Shown one piece after another: positions 1-6,655 of a DNA stretch of 8,175 bases. The position numbers and the translations under genes were made by a program. Positions within the stretch are counted from its first letter, which is position 1, and the number at the start of each line of letters is the position of its first letter. Below the pieces are notes generated by a model. That model ran no database searches and was not told the origin of the DNA. It saw nothing but the letters and a program-made list of their open reading frames with translations. Source of the stretch: Cytophagales bacterium (GTDB lineage Bacteria; Bacteroidota; Bacteroidia; Cytophagales; ES-bin-26); NCBI GenBank assembly GCA_014379925.1, contig JACMKY010000153.1, positions 1 through 8,175 of the forward strand. Direction: 5' to 3'.

Positions 1-36
1 CTCGAAAAACAACTGCTGGACGCTTACTGCCGGTAA
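1..36 (+). CDS. C-terminal tail of a plus-strand gene (partial)
   Basis: Frame 1 reads LEKQLLDAYCR and then TAA at 34-36, which looks like a normal charged, helical protein C-terminus. The rest of the gene is outside the window, so no function can be named. The call rests on codon choice and on a plausible plus-strand terminator (163-184) downstream. It would make this gene convergent with the DUF1772 gene. Frame 2 also stays open to 304, but its translation looks non-biological. Confidence 0.35.
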   Translation, partial: LEKQLLDAYCR

Positions 37-162
37 GGCTCCGGCGGAAAGTCATCCGGGCTACCCTCGTCTCCTCACTGCCATCCACTCAAAAAAAGTT
101 GGCTGCCGACCGAAGCGGTCCGTCGCACAGTCGGTACTACAACCTGAGTGCTCACTGCCCAT

Positions 163-184
163 AGTCGCTCGGCGACTGGTTTTT
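163..184 (+). terminator. Candidate rho-independent terminator for the plus-strand gene
   Basis: The 6-bp stem agtcgc/gcgact (163-168 with 172-177) has a 3-nt loop. It is followed after two bases by five T residues (180-184). This is the expected form of an intrinsic terminator for a plus-strand transcript. The stem is short and lies about 127 bp after the putative stop at 36, so support is moderate. Confidence 0.4.
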
Positions 185-345
185 ACGGGTTGGCTCCCAG
201 CGCTTGGTTCGCATTTAGGAACACAAAAATCGGATAACCAGCTGCTTACCGGCATAACGGCCGGTACAATGAGCAATCGGGTGCCATGGCTGTTTTTTCA
301 GTAGTCCGGTAATCTGATTCTCTTTCCGCAACATAACCCAAAAAC

Positions 346-398
346 TTCAACAACCAGGGTTACCGCGTAACGGGTACGCGGTAACCCTGGTTGTTGGG
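346..398 (-). terminator. Long perfect hairpin, probable terminator
   Basis: Positions 348-367 pair perfectly with 377-396 (20 bp). Two further pairs inside (368-376 and 369-375) leave a 5-nt loop, and G-T wobble pairs at 346-347/397-398 extend the base. On the minus strand the stem is followed by AAG and then five T residues, so it fits an intrinsic terminator for the DUF1772 gene ending at 470. On the plus strand no T-run follows, so termination in that direction would be weaker. Other uses of such a long stem, such as RNA stabilisation or a protein site, cannot be excluded. Confidence 0.6.
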
Positions 399-439
399 GT
401 AGAATTGCCACTCAAAGTGCTTTAAACCAATGCAATAAG

Positions 440-451
440 TAACCCAAAAAC
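440..451 (-). repeat. Second copy of a 12-bp direct repeat (other copy 334-345)
   Basis: The minus-strand sequence GTTTTTGGGTTA occurs here and again at 334-345, 106 bp apart. Similarity continues beyond it: CTTATTGC follows this copy and TGTTGC the other. In both copies an AACCC lies shortly upstream, so each can form a weak AACCC/GGGTT stem. One copy sits just after the intact TGA at 470-472 and the other just after the long hairpin. They may be duplicated terminator remnants. Confidence 0.4.
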
Positions 452-469
452 CTGCCTGGGTTCATCCAC

Positions 470-967
470 TCAGCCGCGTTTCCAGATGGCTAGCACGGTC
501 AACGCAAAAGAGCCCATCATGCAGAACGACCGGATCCAAAAGGCACCTACCACCTTTTGCTTCACGACTTGAACATTGTCCGGAAGTTAGTTCAGATCCC
601 AGCTTTGGATCAAACGGTTGAGGGGATGGTTGAAATTGAAGATAACGAATAGATCGGCAGTGAGAACCACCAAGGCGGCAAACATCAGCCCGCAGGAGAT
701 AAAATTATTTTGAAAATAGAGCAAGGCGGTACTGCCTACCAGGCACAGCAGGAGCAGAGGACCAAAAAACTTCATTCGGGCGGCCATGTAAAAATCCGTG
801 TGCTGCCAGTACTCGGCAAAGGTGGCAGCGGACATTTTTTGAATCGCCGGATTTCCTCCCAGCACCACAAAAAAACCGGTACCTCCGTAAAAGCCAGCCA
901 ACAGCACGGTGATGAACAGGAGCGTACTGCTCGCGTTGAACGTTTTGATACTTGAATCCATAACCAT
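470..967 (-). pseudogene. DUF1772 (anthrone-oxygenase-like) membrane protein gene interrupted by an in-frame TAA
   Basis: The start chosen is ATG at 965-967 (MVMDSSIKTF), preceded by an A-rich CTAAAACA typical of Bacteroidota; an ATG at 959-961 is an alternative. The frame gives 126 residues up to TAA at 587-589. Hydrophobic helices lie at about residues 13-36, 66-85 and 90-112. The segment NFNHPLNRLIQSWDLN matches the DUF1772 pattern of an Asn-rich loop followed by WD. Past the stop the same frame continues for 38 codons. It begins LPDNVQVVKQKVVGAF, carries a fourth helix (about 143-162, ending LTVLAIW) and ends in TGA at 470-472. With the stop ignored, the product is about 165 residues, the usual family length. 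As written, the protein loses its last helix. The family's reaction in bacteria is unproven; the name comes from fungal anthrone oxidation. Hand-counted GC at 601-960 is about 49%, well below the operon to the right. A nonsense mutation, a sequencing error or readthrough would each fit. The family call rests on motif memory. Confidence 0.75.
587..589 (-). other. Premature in-frame TAA in the DUF1772 gene
   Basis: The codons read WDL-N-TAA-L-P-D-N, with no shift of frame before or after. Replacing the stop with one codon restores a full-length protein. AAA or CAA becomes TAA by one base change. Family members I recall often have Asn, Lys or Gln at this place, which is an inference and not an alignment. 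Confidence 0.75.
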
Positions 968-1017
968 TGTTTTAGTTGGTGAGGCAGCAAATGTCCGATC
1001 GCCTCCGGAAGCGGACA

Positions 1018-1035
1018 ATAGTACATTTGTACCAT
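1018..1035. promoter_or_regulatory. Near-palindrome upstream of the DUF1772 gene, candidate operator
   Basis: The core gtacatttgtac (1021-1032) is an inverted repeat of GTACA and TGTAC around a TT centre. Flanks AT and AT extend it to 18 bp with one mismatched pair. It lies about 50-70 bp upstream of the chosen start at 967. On the minus strand TACTATTG (1023-1016) has one mismatch to the Bacteroidota -7 box TAnnTTTG, although no good TTTG is seen near -33. Palindromes of this size and spacing suit a dimeric repressor such as a TetR, MarR or HxlR type. No regulator gene is visible in the window. Confidence 0.35.
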
Positions 1036-1171
1036 TTTGAATCAGGCGGGGTGGTATACCGGGGTCGTCGCATTATTCATCGTCCGATCCGACTCCTGCC
1101 CATTCCGTTACTCAGGAACGCGGTTTCCCGTGGGTGGCGCACCGGTCGGCGGAAAGATGGACAACGTTGAA

Positions 1172-3388
1172 TTATTGCAACCTTCGGAAATACGCCTCTC
1201 CCAACCGATTGCGCTGGCTTCGTAGCTGGGTAGGGGCGGGAGTTGCCGGGGGCAGGAGTTGCCAAAGGGCTTTTTCCACCGTAGCCAGGCACCCGGGGCA
1301 CGGTTGCCGGGCCGGGTTTTCGTTGATCAGCTTTCGCAGGTCACGCAGGGCCGCCAGGTATTGACCGGGTGTACGGAGCGCTTCCCGGGCCAGTTCTTGC
1401 CCGGCTTTCTCCAGCAGCGCCGCGTCTTCGGGTTGGTAAACAGCGGATTCGCGTTGCCTGGCAATCCACCGCAGGGCCTGGCGCGTGGCCGGGAAGGTCG
1501 CCTCCCGTTTCCGGTCTTCCCGGTTGCGCACGGCCTGCACTTTGGACAAATCGCCCTTCAGCCGCCGTTCGCCCGGCTTGATCGGGGGCGGATCGAAGCC
1601 GGTTTTTTTCACGTAGGCGCGCGAACTCTGCTGGACTTCCTTCAGCAGTTTCAGGGCTCGGTATTCAAAAGGCAGGGCAGCTCTGGGCTGGTGGGTGCGG
1701 AGACGGAGTTCGGCTTCCCACATCTGCGCCAGCGAAGCCTTGAGTGTTGCCTTTACCGCCGGTTCCAGGTACGTAGCGCCTTCTTCCGAATCGTGCCGGT
1801 GACTGTAAGGGGCCACCACGTCGGCGGCATTTCCCCCCAACGCCGGCGATGGGCGGCTTCGGGTCGCCCCGTGGTCGTGCCCGTCGTGTTCATCGTGTCC
1901 TTCGGCCAGTTCTTCCTGGCCCGCGATTTCTCCCACGCCCGACTCGGCTTCTTCGCCGAGAAACTTACCGTAGCGGAGCCGCAGGAGCCGCTGGTCCATC
2001 CCGATGGCATTGGCCCGGTCACCGGCTTCTTCTTTGGTGAGAACGCGCTGCTCTTTCAGGAGATTTTCCGTGTCGATGATGATTTGCCGCTGACTGCGGA
2101 AGTATTCCGGCATCGGATTGACGCCCGCGGTGAGGTCATTGCCGTTTGCCACCGTTGTTGTATCTGCCATCCGCACGAAGTACGTTTCCGAGCGGGCGTA
2201 TCCCCGGTGGTTGTCCCAGGTTTGCAGGTAGAAATACAATTCGTCGCCCCAGGTCATTCCCAGTCCGATCGGGTCGAGCGTTTCCCGCAGGACGTAGCGG
2301 GTTTTCCGTTCCCGGAAATCGGCGTGGAGCGGGATGGTTTCTTCCCGGAATTTCACTGCCTCGCCCGACCCCATCACCACGGTGGCAACGAGCCGGGCGT
2401 CGCGGATGCCGTAATCGTCGCTCAGCGTGGCCCGCAGCCCAACGCGACGCGGGTCGGCGGACGGATCACCGAACGCGATTTCGACGTAGGGCTCCGGCGT
2501 GCGCACCTGAATTTCCGGCGGCGCGTCGGGAATGATCTCCAGGGCGTAGAGGTCGGATTTCCGGTGGTCTACTTCCAGGTGATAAAAGCCGGATTCGGCG
2601 AAGGACTGCTCCCAGGCGAAAACGCCGGACGGAGGGTTACCGGTCCGGAGCACCCGGCGGGTATGGTCGTTGAGCACCCAAGCGATTGAATCGACGGGTT
2701 GGCTGGTGGTGATCTTCCACCGGATGCGCGATTCCTGCGGGACTTTCAAGTCGGGATGGCTGGCAAAGTAGGATTTTTGACGCGTGTAAGCGGGGGGTAC
2801 CACTTCGATTTCCATTCGTTGCACCCGCGGCAGCGGGCGCTGCCCGCCGCCGATCGCGTGGGCGGCATTGGGACGAAAACTGGTTCCGCCGGCGGCCGGA
2901 CCGGAACTACCCACGGGCGCGAAACCGACGGCCAATGCGGCCAGCAGACAAACCAGCGGCAGCCACCCGACTCGACGCAGCGAAACGGGAACCAATTGTC
3001 CGGAACGGCGGGAATTGGTTCCCAACGTGGCCAGTGCGGTCCGCACGCGCCCCACTTGCAGGTGTTCCAGGCGGGTGAGTTGTTCGGTGGGTTTAAGCAA
3101 CAGGCCGCAACTCTGCTCCAGTTCCGGTCGGCTGCGATCCAGGTGCAGGGCCACGTCGGCCAGGCTGGTTTGCCGTATCCGGGTACTGCTCACCAGCAAG
3201 GCCCACCCGGCGACCGCAACCGCCAAGCCAATTGCGGCGGCCAGTGGCTCGGAGGCCGAGCATCTGTGGGCGATCGTGGTCGCCAGCACCCCTCCTCCCA
3301 ACGACTGTGCCCCGCAGACCAACGCCTTACGAACCACGTACGCCCGGCGAATCCGCTCCAGAAAGGTGATGACTTGCGTTGGATTCAT
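1172..3388 (-). CDS. DUF4175 family membrane protein
   Basis: 738 residues from ATG at 3386-3388 to TAA at 1172-1174. The N-terminus has two probable membrane segments in a hairpin (about 22-40 and 47-67) and a third helix (about 140-160). A large, mostly periplasmic part follows. It shows the beta-rich landmarks IEVVPPAYTRQ (194-204) and LSDDYGIRD (322-330), and a helical C-terminal half with AQMWEAELRLRTHQPRAALP and GFDPPPIKPGERR (about 596-608). These match DUF4175 proteins of Bacteroidota, which accompany MoxR and DUF58 genes. The biochemical role is unknown. A His/Asp/Glu-rich stretch, GHDEHDGHDH (497-506), precedes HRHDSEEGATYLEP and could bind metal; related proteins often have similar acidic, His-rich loops here. 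The gene starts 61 bp after the TPR gene and seems to be the last of the operon. No terminator with a T-run was found in the 204 bp after it. Hand-counted GC at 2401-2760 is about 64%. Confidence 0.82.
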   Translation of the reverse strand: MNPTQVITFLERIRRAYVVRKALVCGAQSLGGGVLATTIAHRCSASEPLAAAIGLAVAVAGWALLVSSTRIRQTSLADVALHLDRSRPELEQSCGLLLKPTEQLTRLEHLQVGRVRTALATLGTNSRRSGQLVPVSLRRVGWLPLVCLLAALAVGFAPVGSSGPAAGGTSFRPNAAHAIGGGQRPLPRVQRMEIEVVPPAYTRQKSYFASHPDLKVPQESRIRWKITTSQPVDSIAWVLNDHTRRVLRTGNPPSGVFAWEQSFAESGFYHLEVDHRKSDLYALEIIPDAPPEIQVRTPEPYVEIAFGDPSADPRRVGLRATLSDDYGIRDARLVATVVMGSGEAVKFREETIPLHADFRERKTRYVLRETLDPIGLGMTWGDELYFYLQTWDNHRGYARSETYFVRMADTTTVANGNDLTAGVNPMPEYFRSQRQIIIDTENLLKEQRVLTKEEAGDRANAIGMDQRLLRLRYGKFLGEEAESGVGEIAGQEELAEGHDEHDGHDHGATRSRPSPALGGNAADVVAPYSHRHDSEEGATYLEPAVKATLKASLAQMWEAELRLRTHQPRAALPFEYRALKLLKEVQQSSRAYVKKTGFDPPPIKPGERRLKGDLSKVQAVRNREDRKREATFPATRQALRWIARQRESAVYQPEDAALLEKAGQELAREALRTPGQYLAALRDLRKLINENPARQPCPGCLATVEKALWQLLPPATPAPTQLRSQRNRLGEAYFRRLQ

Positions 3389-3449
3389 GGGTGATAAACG
3401 GGTGGGGTGACGAGAATGGAATGAAGATTGATTACTGACCCCCGTCTTT

Positions 3450-4886
3450 CTACCGGCAGTGTTTCTTCAGAAAATCGCCCGCCCGCTTTTCGCCCATTTC
3501 CTGCGCTTTCCTCACCTCCTGACAAGCCGTACCGGCATCGCCGGAGTCGAGGTAAGCCTGGCCCCGTTCGTAATAGGCCGAGGCATCGGAGGCGTTGAGT
3601 TCGATCACCTTGGTGTAGTCCGCAATGGCTCCCGGGTAATCTTTCAGGTTGGCCCGGGCCGACGCCCGGTTGTGGTACAGGGCTTCCTCGCGGGGATTGA
3701 TTGCCAGCGCTTTGTCGTAGTCCCGGGCCGCCTGGTCGAACTGGCCCAGCCGGAAATGGGCGGAGGCCCGGCGGGCGTAACCCGACCCGTCCGTTGAATT
3801 GGTATCCAGAATGGTGGTGTAATCCGCGATGGCCCCGGGGTAGTCGCCGTTTTCGAACCGGGCATCCGCCCGCACGGCCAAAGCGGGGGTATTTTTTTTG
3901 TTTCGTTCGATGACCGTGGTGAGGTCGCGAACGGCGGCTTTGTGATTCCCCGACTTGTAATACGCCAGCCCCCGGTAGTAAAGGGCCGGTTCGTCGCCCG
4001 GGTTGTTTCTGAGCACGGAGGAATAGTCTTGAATCGCGCCGCGGTAATCTTCCAGGTTGAGCCGGGCGGTGGCACGGTTGTACAGAAGATCGCTGTTGTA
4101 AGGCATCAGACCAGTTGCCCGGTCGTAATCGCGGATGGCTCCCGCGAAGTCTTTCAGGTTGGCTCGGGCAATGCCCCGGTTGAGGTACGCGTCGCCGTTG
4201 TAGGGAACCAGCCGGATCAGTTCCGAATAGTCTTTGACGGCCCCCTCAAAATCGCCGAGGTTGGTCTTGGCCAGGGCGCGGAAGAAATAGGATTCGGCGT
4301 CTTTCGGATCCAGCGCCAGGGCCCGGTCGTGGTCTTGGATGGCCCCGGTAAAATCACCCAGCCGTCCCTTGGTGATCGACATTTTCCGGTATACCTCCGC
4401 GTACTTGGGATCGAGCCCAACGGCCTTTTCAAAGTCGGCCAACGCGCCTTGGTCGTCCTTGAGTGCCGTCTTGACAATGCCCCGGTTGCCGTAGGCTGTG
4501 GCCAGGCGGGGCAACAACTCAATGGCCTTGTCCAGGTCGCTCAGGGCACCTTTGTACTCTTCCAGGTAGCTTCGGGTAATGCCCCGGTTGAAGTAGCCCA
4601 TTCCGTAAGCCGGATTCACCGCCAGGGCTTTGTTGAAATCCCTCAGCGCACCCTGGTAGTCGCGCAGCTTGAACTTGGCAACGCCCCGGCTACCGTAGGC
4701 TTCGGTGTAATTGGGCTTCAGTTCAATGGCCTGGCTGTAAGATTGAACGGCATCGAAGTAATTTTCGGCGTCAACCCGCGCGGTACCCCTTCGGAAGTAC
4801 TCCTCCGCGCTTTGGGCCGAAGCCGGTTTGGGGGCGAAACCGATGCCCAGCAGGCACCCAAGGCAAGTCACCAGAATCGTTTTCAT
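3450..4886 (-). CDS. Secreted tetratricopeptide-repeat protein, 13 TPR units
   Basis: 478 residues from ATG at 4884-4886 to TAG at 3450-3452. This start is chosen because it opens a clear signal peptide: KT, then the hydrophobic ILVTCLGCLLGIGFA, then PASA before QS, with cleavage expected after residue 24. It also lies only 4 bp after the BatA-gene stop, whereas any start further upstream would overlap that gene. From residue 27 there are twelve consecutive 34-residue TPR units without gaps (27-434), each with the A-G-A-x-x-D-(Y/F) pattern, such as YQGALRDF and FAGAIRDY. A degenerate thirteenth unit and a capping helix ending FLKKHCR follow, with two Cys (about 454 and 477) that could pair. 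The array is a protein-binding solenoid, probably periplasmic. Position inside the operon suggests it scaffolds the BatA or DUF4175 proteins; Bat operons of other Bacteroidota also encode TPR proteins (BatC/BatE). Partners are inferred only. No enzyme motif is seen. Confidence 0.88.
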   Translation of the reverse strand: MKTILVTCLGCLLGIGFAPKPASAQSAEEYFRRGTARVDAENYFDAVQSYSQAIELKPNYTEAYGSRGVAKFKLRDYQGALRDFNKALAVNPAYGMGYFNRGITRSYLEEYKGALSDLDKAIELLPRLATAYGNRGIVKTALKDDQGALADFEKAVGLDPKYAEVYRKMSITKGRLGDFTGAIQDHDRALALDPKDAESYFFRALAKTNLGDFEGAVKDYSELIRLVPYNGDAYLNRGIARANLKDFAGAIRDYDRATGLMPYNSDLLYNRATARLNLEDYRGAIQDYSSVLRNNPGDEPALYYRGLAYYKSGNHKAAVRDLTTVIERNKKNTPALAVRADARFENGDYPGAIADYTTILDTNSTDGSGYARRASAHFRLGQFDQAARDYDKALAINPREEALYHNRASARANLKDYPGAIADYTKVIELNASDASAYYERGQAYLDSGDAGTACQEVRKAQEMGEKRAGDFLKKHCR

Positions 4887-4890
4887 CGCG

Positions 4891-6516
4891 TTAGTCGAGC
4901 ACGGGCGAAGGGGAAGTCCGCGCCGTTTTTTCGGTACGGAAATAGGATACGGTTTTACGTTGCTGCGAAAATAACCTTTCTGCGCCAAACAACACCAAAA
5001 CCAGCCAACCCAATTCCACCCGCAGGTCGGTGCGGCGTACCGGCGGAACGGTTGGTGGGCGTTCCCCGGTTCGGCGGGGTTGCAGCTGGGCATCGTCCAG
5101 CACCCGGGCGTCGCGGGCGTCGGGTCCGGGCGCCGGCATCAGCAGCCTGCCCAGCACCAACGGGAAATCCGGGCTTTCCGGCAAGCCATTCCAGTGCGGG
5201 TGAAAGCGGCTCGCAAAGGAATAAACGACCCCCTTGCCTTCCGGTTCGAACCCCAGGACCGTCCGCCCGAAACTGTCTTCCCACCCCCCCGTGGCGGCGG
5301 CAGGGAACGGAAGTCCCCGCCCCAACGGAATCGGCTGGTCAAGGCCCGGAATAAACAATTGATTCGGAAAACTTCTCCCGGCCATTCCGGAAAGAGCGGA
5401 CGCGGCCTCCTGGGTGGGCGTCGGACGGGGAGGAATGACCACGGCCGGGCTGTCTTTCCAGATTCGTAACCCTTCTTTCACCCCGGAGCGTACACCGGGC
5501 GGAATGCCGGTATCCGAGAGCCAGAACAACCAGTCGGTCCGCCCGCTGCCGTCCGGGGGCGTCGAAGTAAAAGCCAGCCGCATTTTCCGGCCGGTAAATT
5601 CGGCCAGGGTTTCCAACGCGGCCCGCAGGTAGCGCACGTCTTCGCTCCGCGAGGCGTCGGAGAACACCACAATGGACTGTTCCCGCTGTACCCTTACCCG
5701 GTTGGTTTCGAAAGCCGGTTTCCCTTTCATTTCCACGAATAAAGCTTTCCCTTCCACCGTGAACAAAAAAGGCGGCCATCCTTGGCGCCGCAGGAGACCC
5801 GGTTGCGCTGGCAACCCGAAGCGCAACCGTTCGAAGTGCGCATCCTCCGCCTGGCTGACGCCGACCACCAATTCCAGGCTGTCCGCGTTGGTTACGAAAG
5901 CCGCCTGCAGCCAGCGGTTTTCCTCATTCAGGGAGATTCCTACCCACGTGACCGGAAACGCCGCGTCGGGCCGCTCGCCCCGAAAATGGCGGAGTGCGTT
6001 GGACGTTACGATCCACGCCTCGGCGGGCGGGCGCGGTTGGCGGACCAACTACGGCACCAACGCCCAGTAATCGGCCGCGTTCGGCCCGCCGCCGGAAGGC
6101 AGGGGATCGGCCCATTCCGGTGGCGAAACCGGCGGAAAGTCCGGACCGTAGCGACGCAGTTGAAAGCCCCGCCGCCGCAACGAATCCACCAGACCCCGGA
6201 CCTTGCTTACCTCCTTGGACCCCAACAGATCCGGGCTGATCAGCACCCACTTGTCGCCCGTCGGTTCGGCTCGGCGCCGCCACTGCGGTTGGGTAAGCAG
6301 CAACGCCACGCCCGCTACCAGGGCAATCCGCAACAACAGCAACCACCCATCCCGCGGCCGAAGACGGCGCAACCGTTGACTGGCCGCCGCTTCCAGCCAG
6401 CGAATACTGCCCACTTTTACCGTCCGTCCGGGCTTCTTGTTCCACAGGTGGATGGCAATCGGGACCGCGATTCCCGCCAGAGCAGCCAGCCAGAAAGGAG
6501 CGAGTAATTGAATCAC
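4891..6516 (-). pseudogene. BatA-type (aerotolerance regulator N-terminal) membrane protein gene interrupted by an in-frame TAG
   Basis: The start is GTG at 6514-6516; an in-frame TAA lies seven codons upstream and no ATG is near. The N-terminal part (155 residues) has the BatA hallmark: a membrane helix at 3-24, then HLWNKKPGRTVKVGSIRWLE, a second helix at 58-76, and a fold starting DKWVLISPDLL. The frame meets TAG at 6049-6051, right after DYWALVP. It then continues without a shift for 385 codons to TAA at 4891-4893. This second part opens with LVRQPRPPAEAWIVTSNALR. It contains DWLFWLSDTGIP and FASRFHPHWNGLPES, and ends with a helix (about 344-360 of this part) and a basic tail. Both parts are needed for a normal protein of this kind (about 540 residues, two N-terminal helices and one C-terminal). 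No complete DxSxS metal site is seen in the N-terminal domain, as in related BatA-like proteins that are not true vWA proteins. The gene lies in the MoxR/DUF58 operon, 4 bp ahead of the TPR gene. It may be a nonsense mutant, an assembly error, or two polypeptides made by restart at the TTG that follows the stop. Confidence 0.8.
6049..6051 (-). other. Premature in-frame TAG in the BatA-type gene
   Basis: The minus strand reads GTG CCG TAG TTG GTC CGC in one continuous frame. GAG, CAG or AAG becomes TAG by one base change, and Glu, Gln or Lys would suit the helical sequence here. The TTG directly after the stop could serve as a weak restart codon, so ribosomes ending the first part might begin the second. 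Confidence 0.78.
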
Positions 6517-6536
6517 GGTGAGGAGGTTAGGCGTTT

Positions 6537-6655
6537 ATGAGTAAGAGAGTTGATGAGTGTTGATCACAGGGATGAGGTCGAGCAATGGGTTTCTATTTAG
6601 CGAATGCTGGCGGGTCTCAGTAATTATCCACTCCTTACTCATCCACTCCCTTCAC
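6537..6655. repeat. Short GAGT/ATCCACTCC repeats in the DUF58-BatA gap
   Basis: atccactcc occurs at 6626-6634 and 6641-6649, part of two 15-bp units that agree at 12 positions. The second unit runs over the DUF58 stop codon. On the other side of the gap atgagtaag (6537-6545) is the exact inverted complement of cttactcat (6634-6642), and ATGAGT recurs at 6553-6558. The gap transcript could thus fold into a large loop. It is the only long gap in an otherwise tightly packed gene row. Confidence 0.45.

Larger units (their letters stand above)
37..469. other. Intergenic region without a convincing gene
   Basis: This 433-bp stretch lies between two apparently convergent gene ends. No reading frame in it gives protein-like sequence. 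It holds several hairpins: gaccg/cggtc at 108-120, a terminator-like stem at 163-177, taccgg/ccggta at 247-266, and a 20-bp perfect stem at 348-396. It also holds a 12-bp direct repeat at 334-345 and 440-451. A convergent terminator region is the simplest reading. Confidence 0.6.

Noticed and set aside
61..276. Minus-strand 71-codon frame in the left intergenic region
   Set aside because: Composition is not protein-like, there is no start context, and terminator-like hairpins lie within it.
2..304. Plus-strand frame 2, open from the window edge for 100 codons
   Set aside because: Its translation is irregular and Ser/Cys/Arg-rich with no recognisable motif. The competing frame 1 end at 36 reads more like a protein.
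1022..1029. Plus-strand TACATTTG as a Bacteroidota -7 promoter box
   Set aside because: It matches TAnnTTTG but would drive transcription antisense to the DUF4175 gene. It is part of the palindrome and has no clear -33 partner.
1259..2689. Plus-strand open frame of 476 codons opposite the DUF4175 gene
   Set aside because: It lies wholly opposite a recognisable gene, and its translation is an unstructured Arg/Phe/Gly/Val-rich shadow with no family resemblance. High GC favours such antisense openness.
4887..5093. Upstream extension of the TPR protein to a start at 5093
   Set aside because: It would overlap the end of the BatA-type gene by about 200 bp and bury a clear signal peptide. The ATG at 4884-4886 is much better.
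3942..5354. Plus-strand open frame of 470 codons opposite the TPR and BatA-type genes
   Set aside because: Its apparent repeats are the antisense image of the TPR units, and it crosses two real genes.
5644..5658. DASRS motif in the second half of the BatA-type protein as a vWA metal site
   Set aside because: It matches DxSxS by letters, but it lies late in the protein in a segment that family members do not use as a metal site, so it is probably chance.
6049..6051. Genetic code change with TAG read as an amino acid
   Set aside because: No other in-frame TAG occurs in about 1,700 codons of intact genes in this window, and the second broken gene has TAA. A local mutation or read error is simpler.
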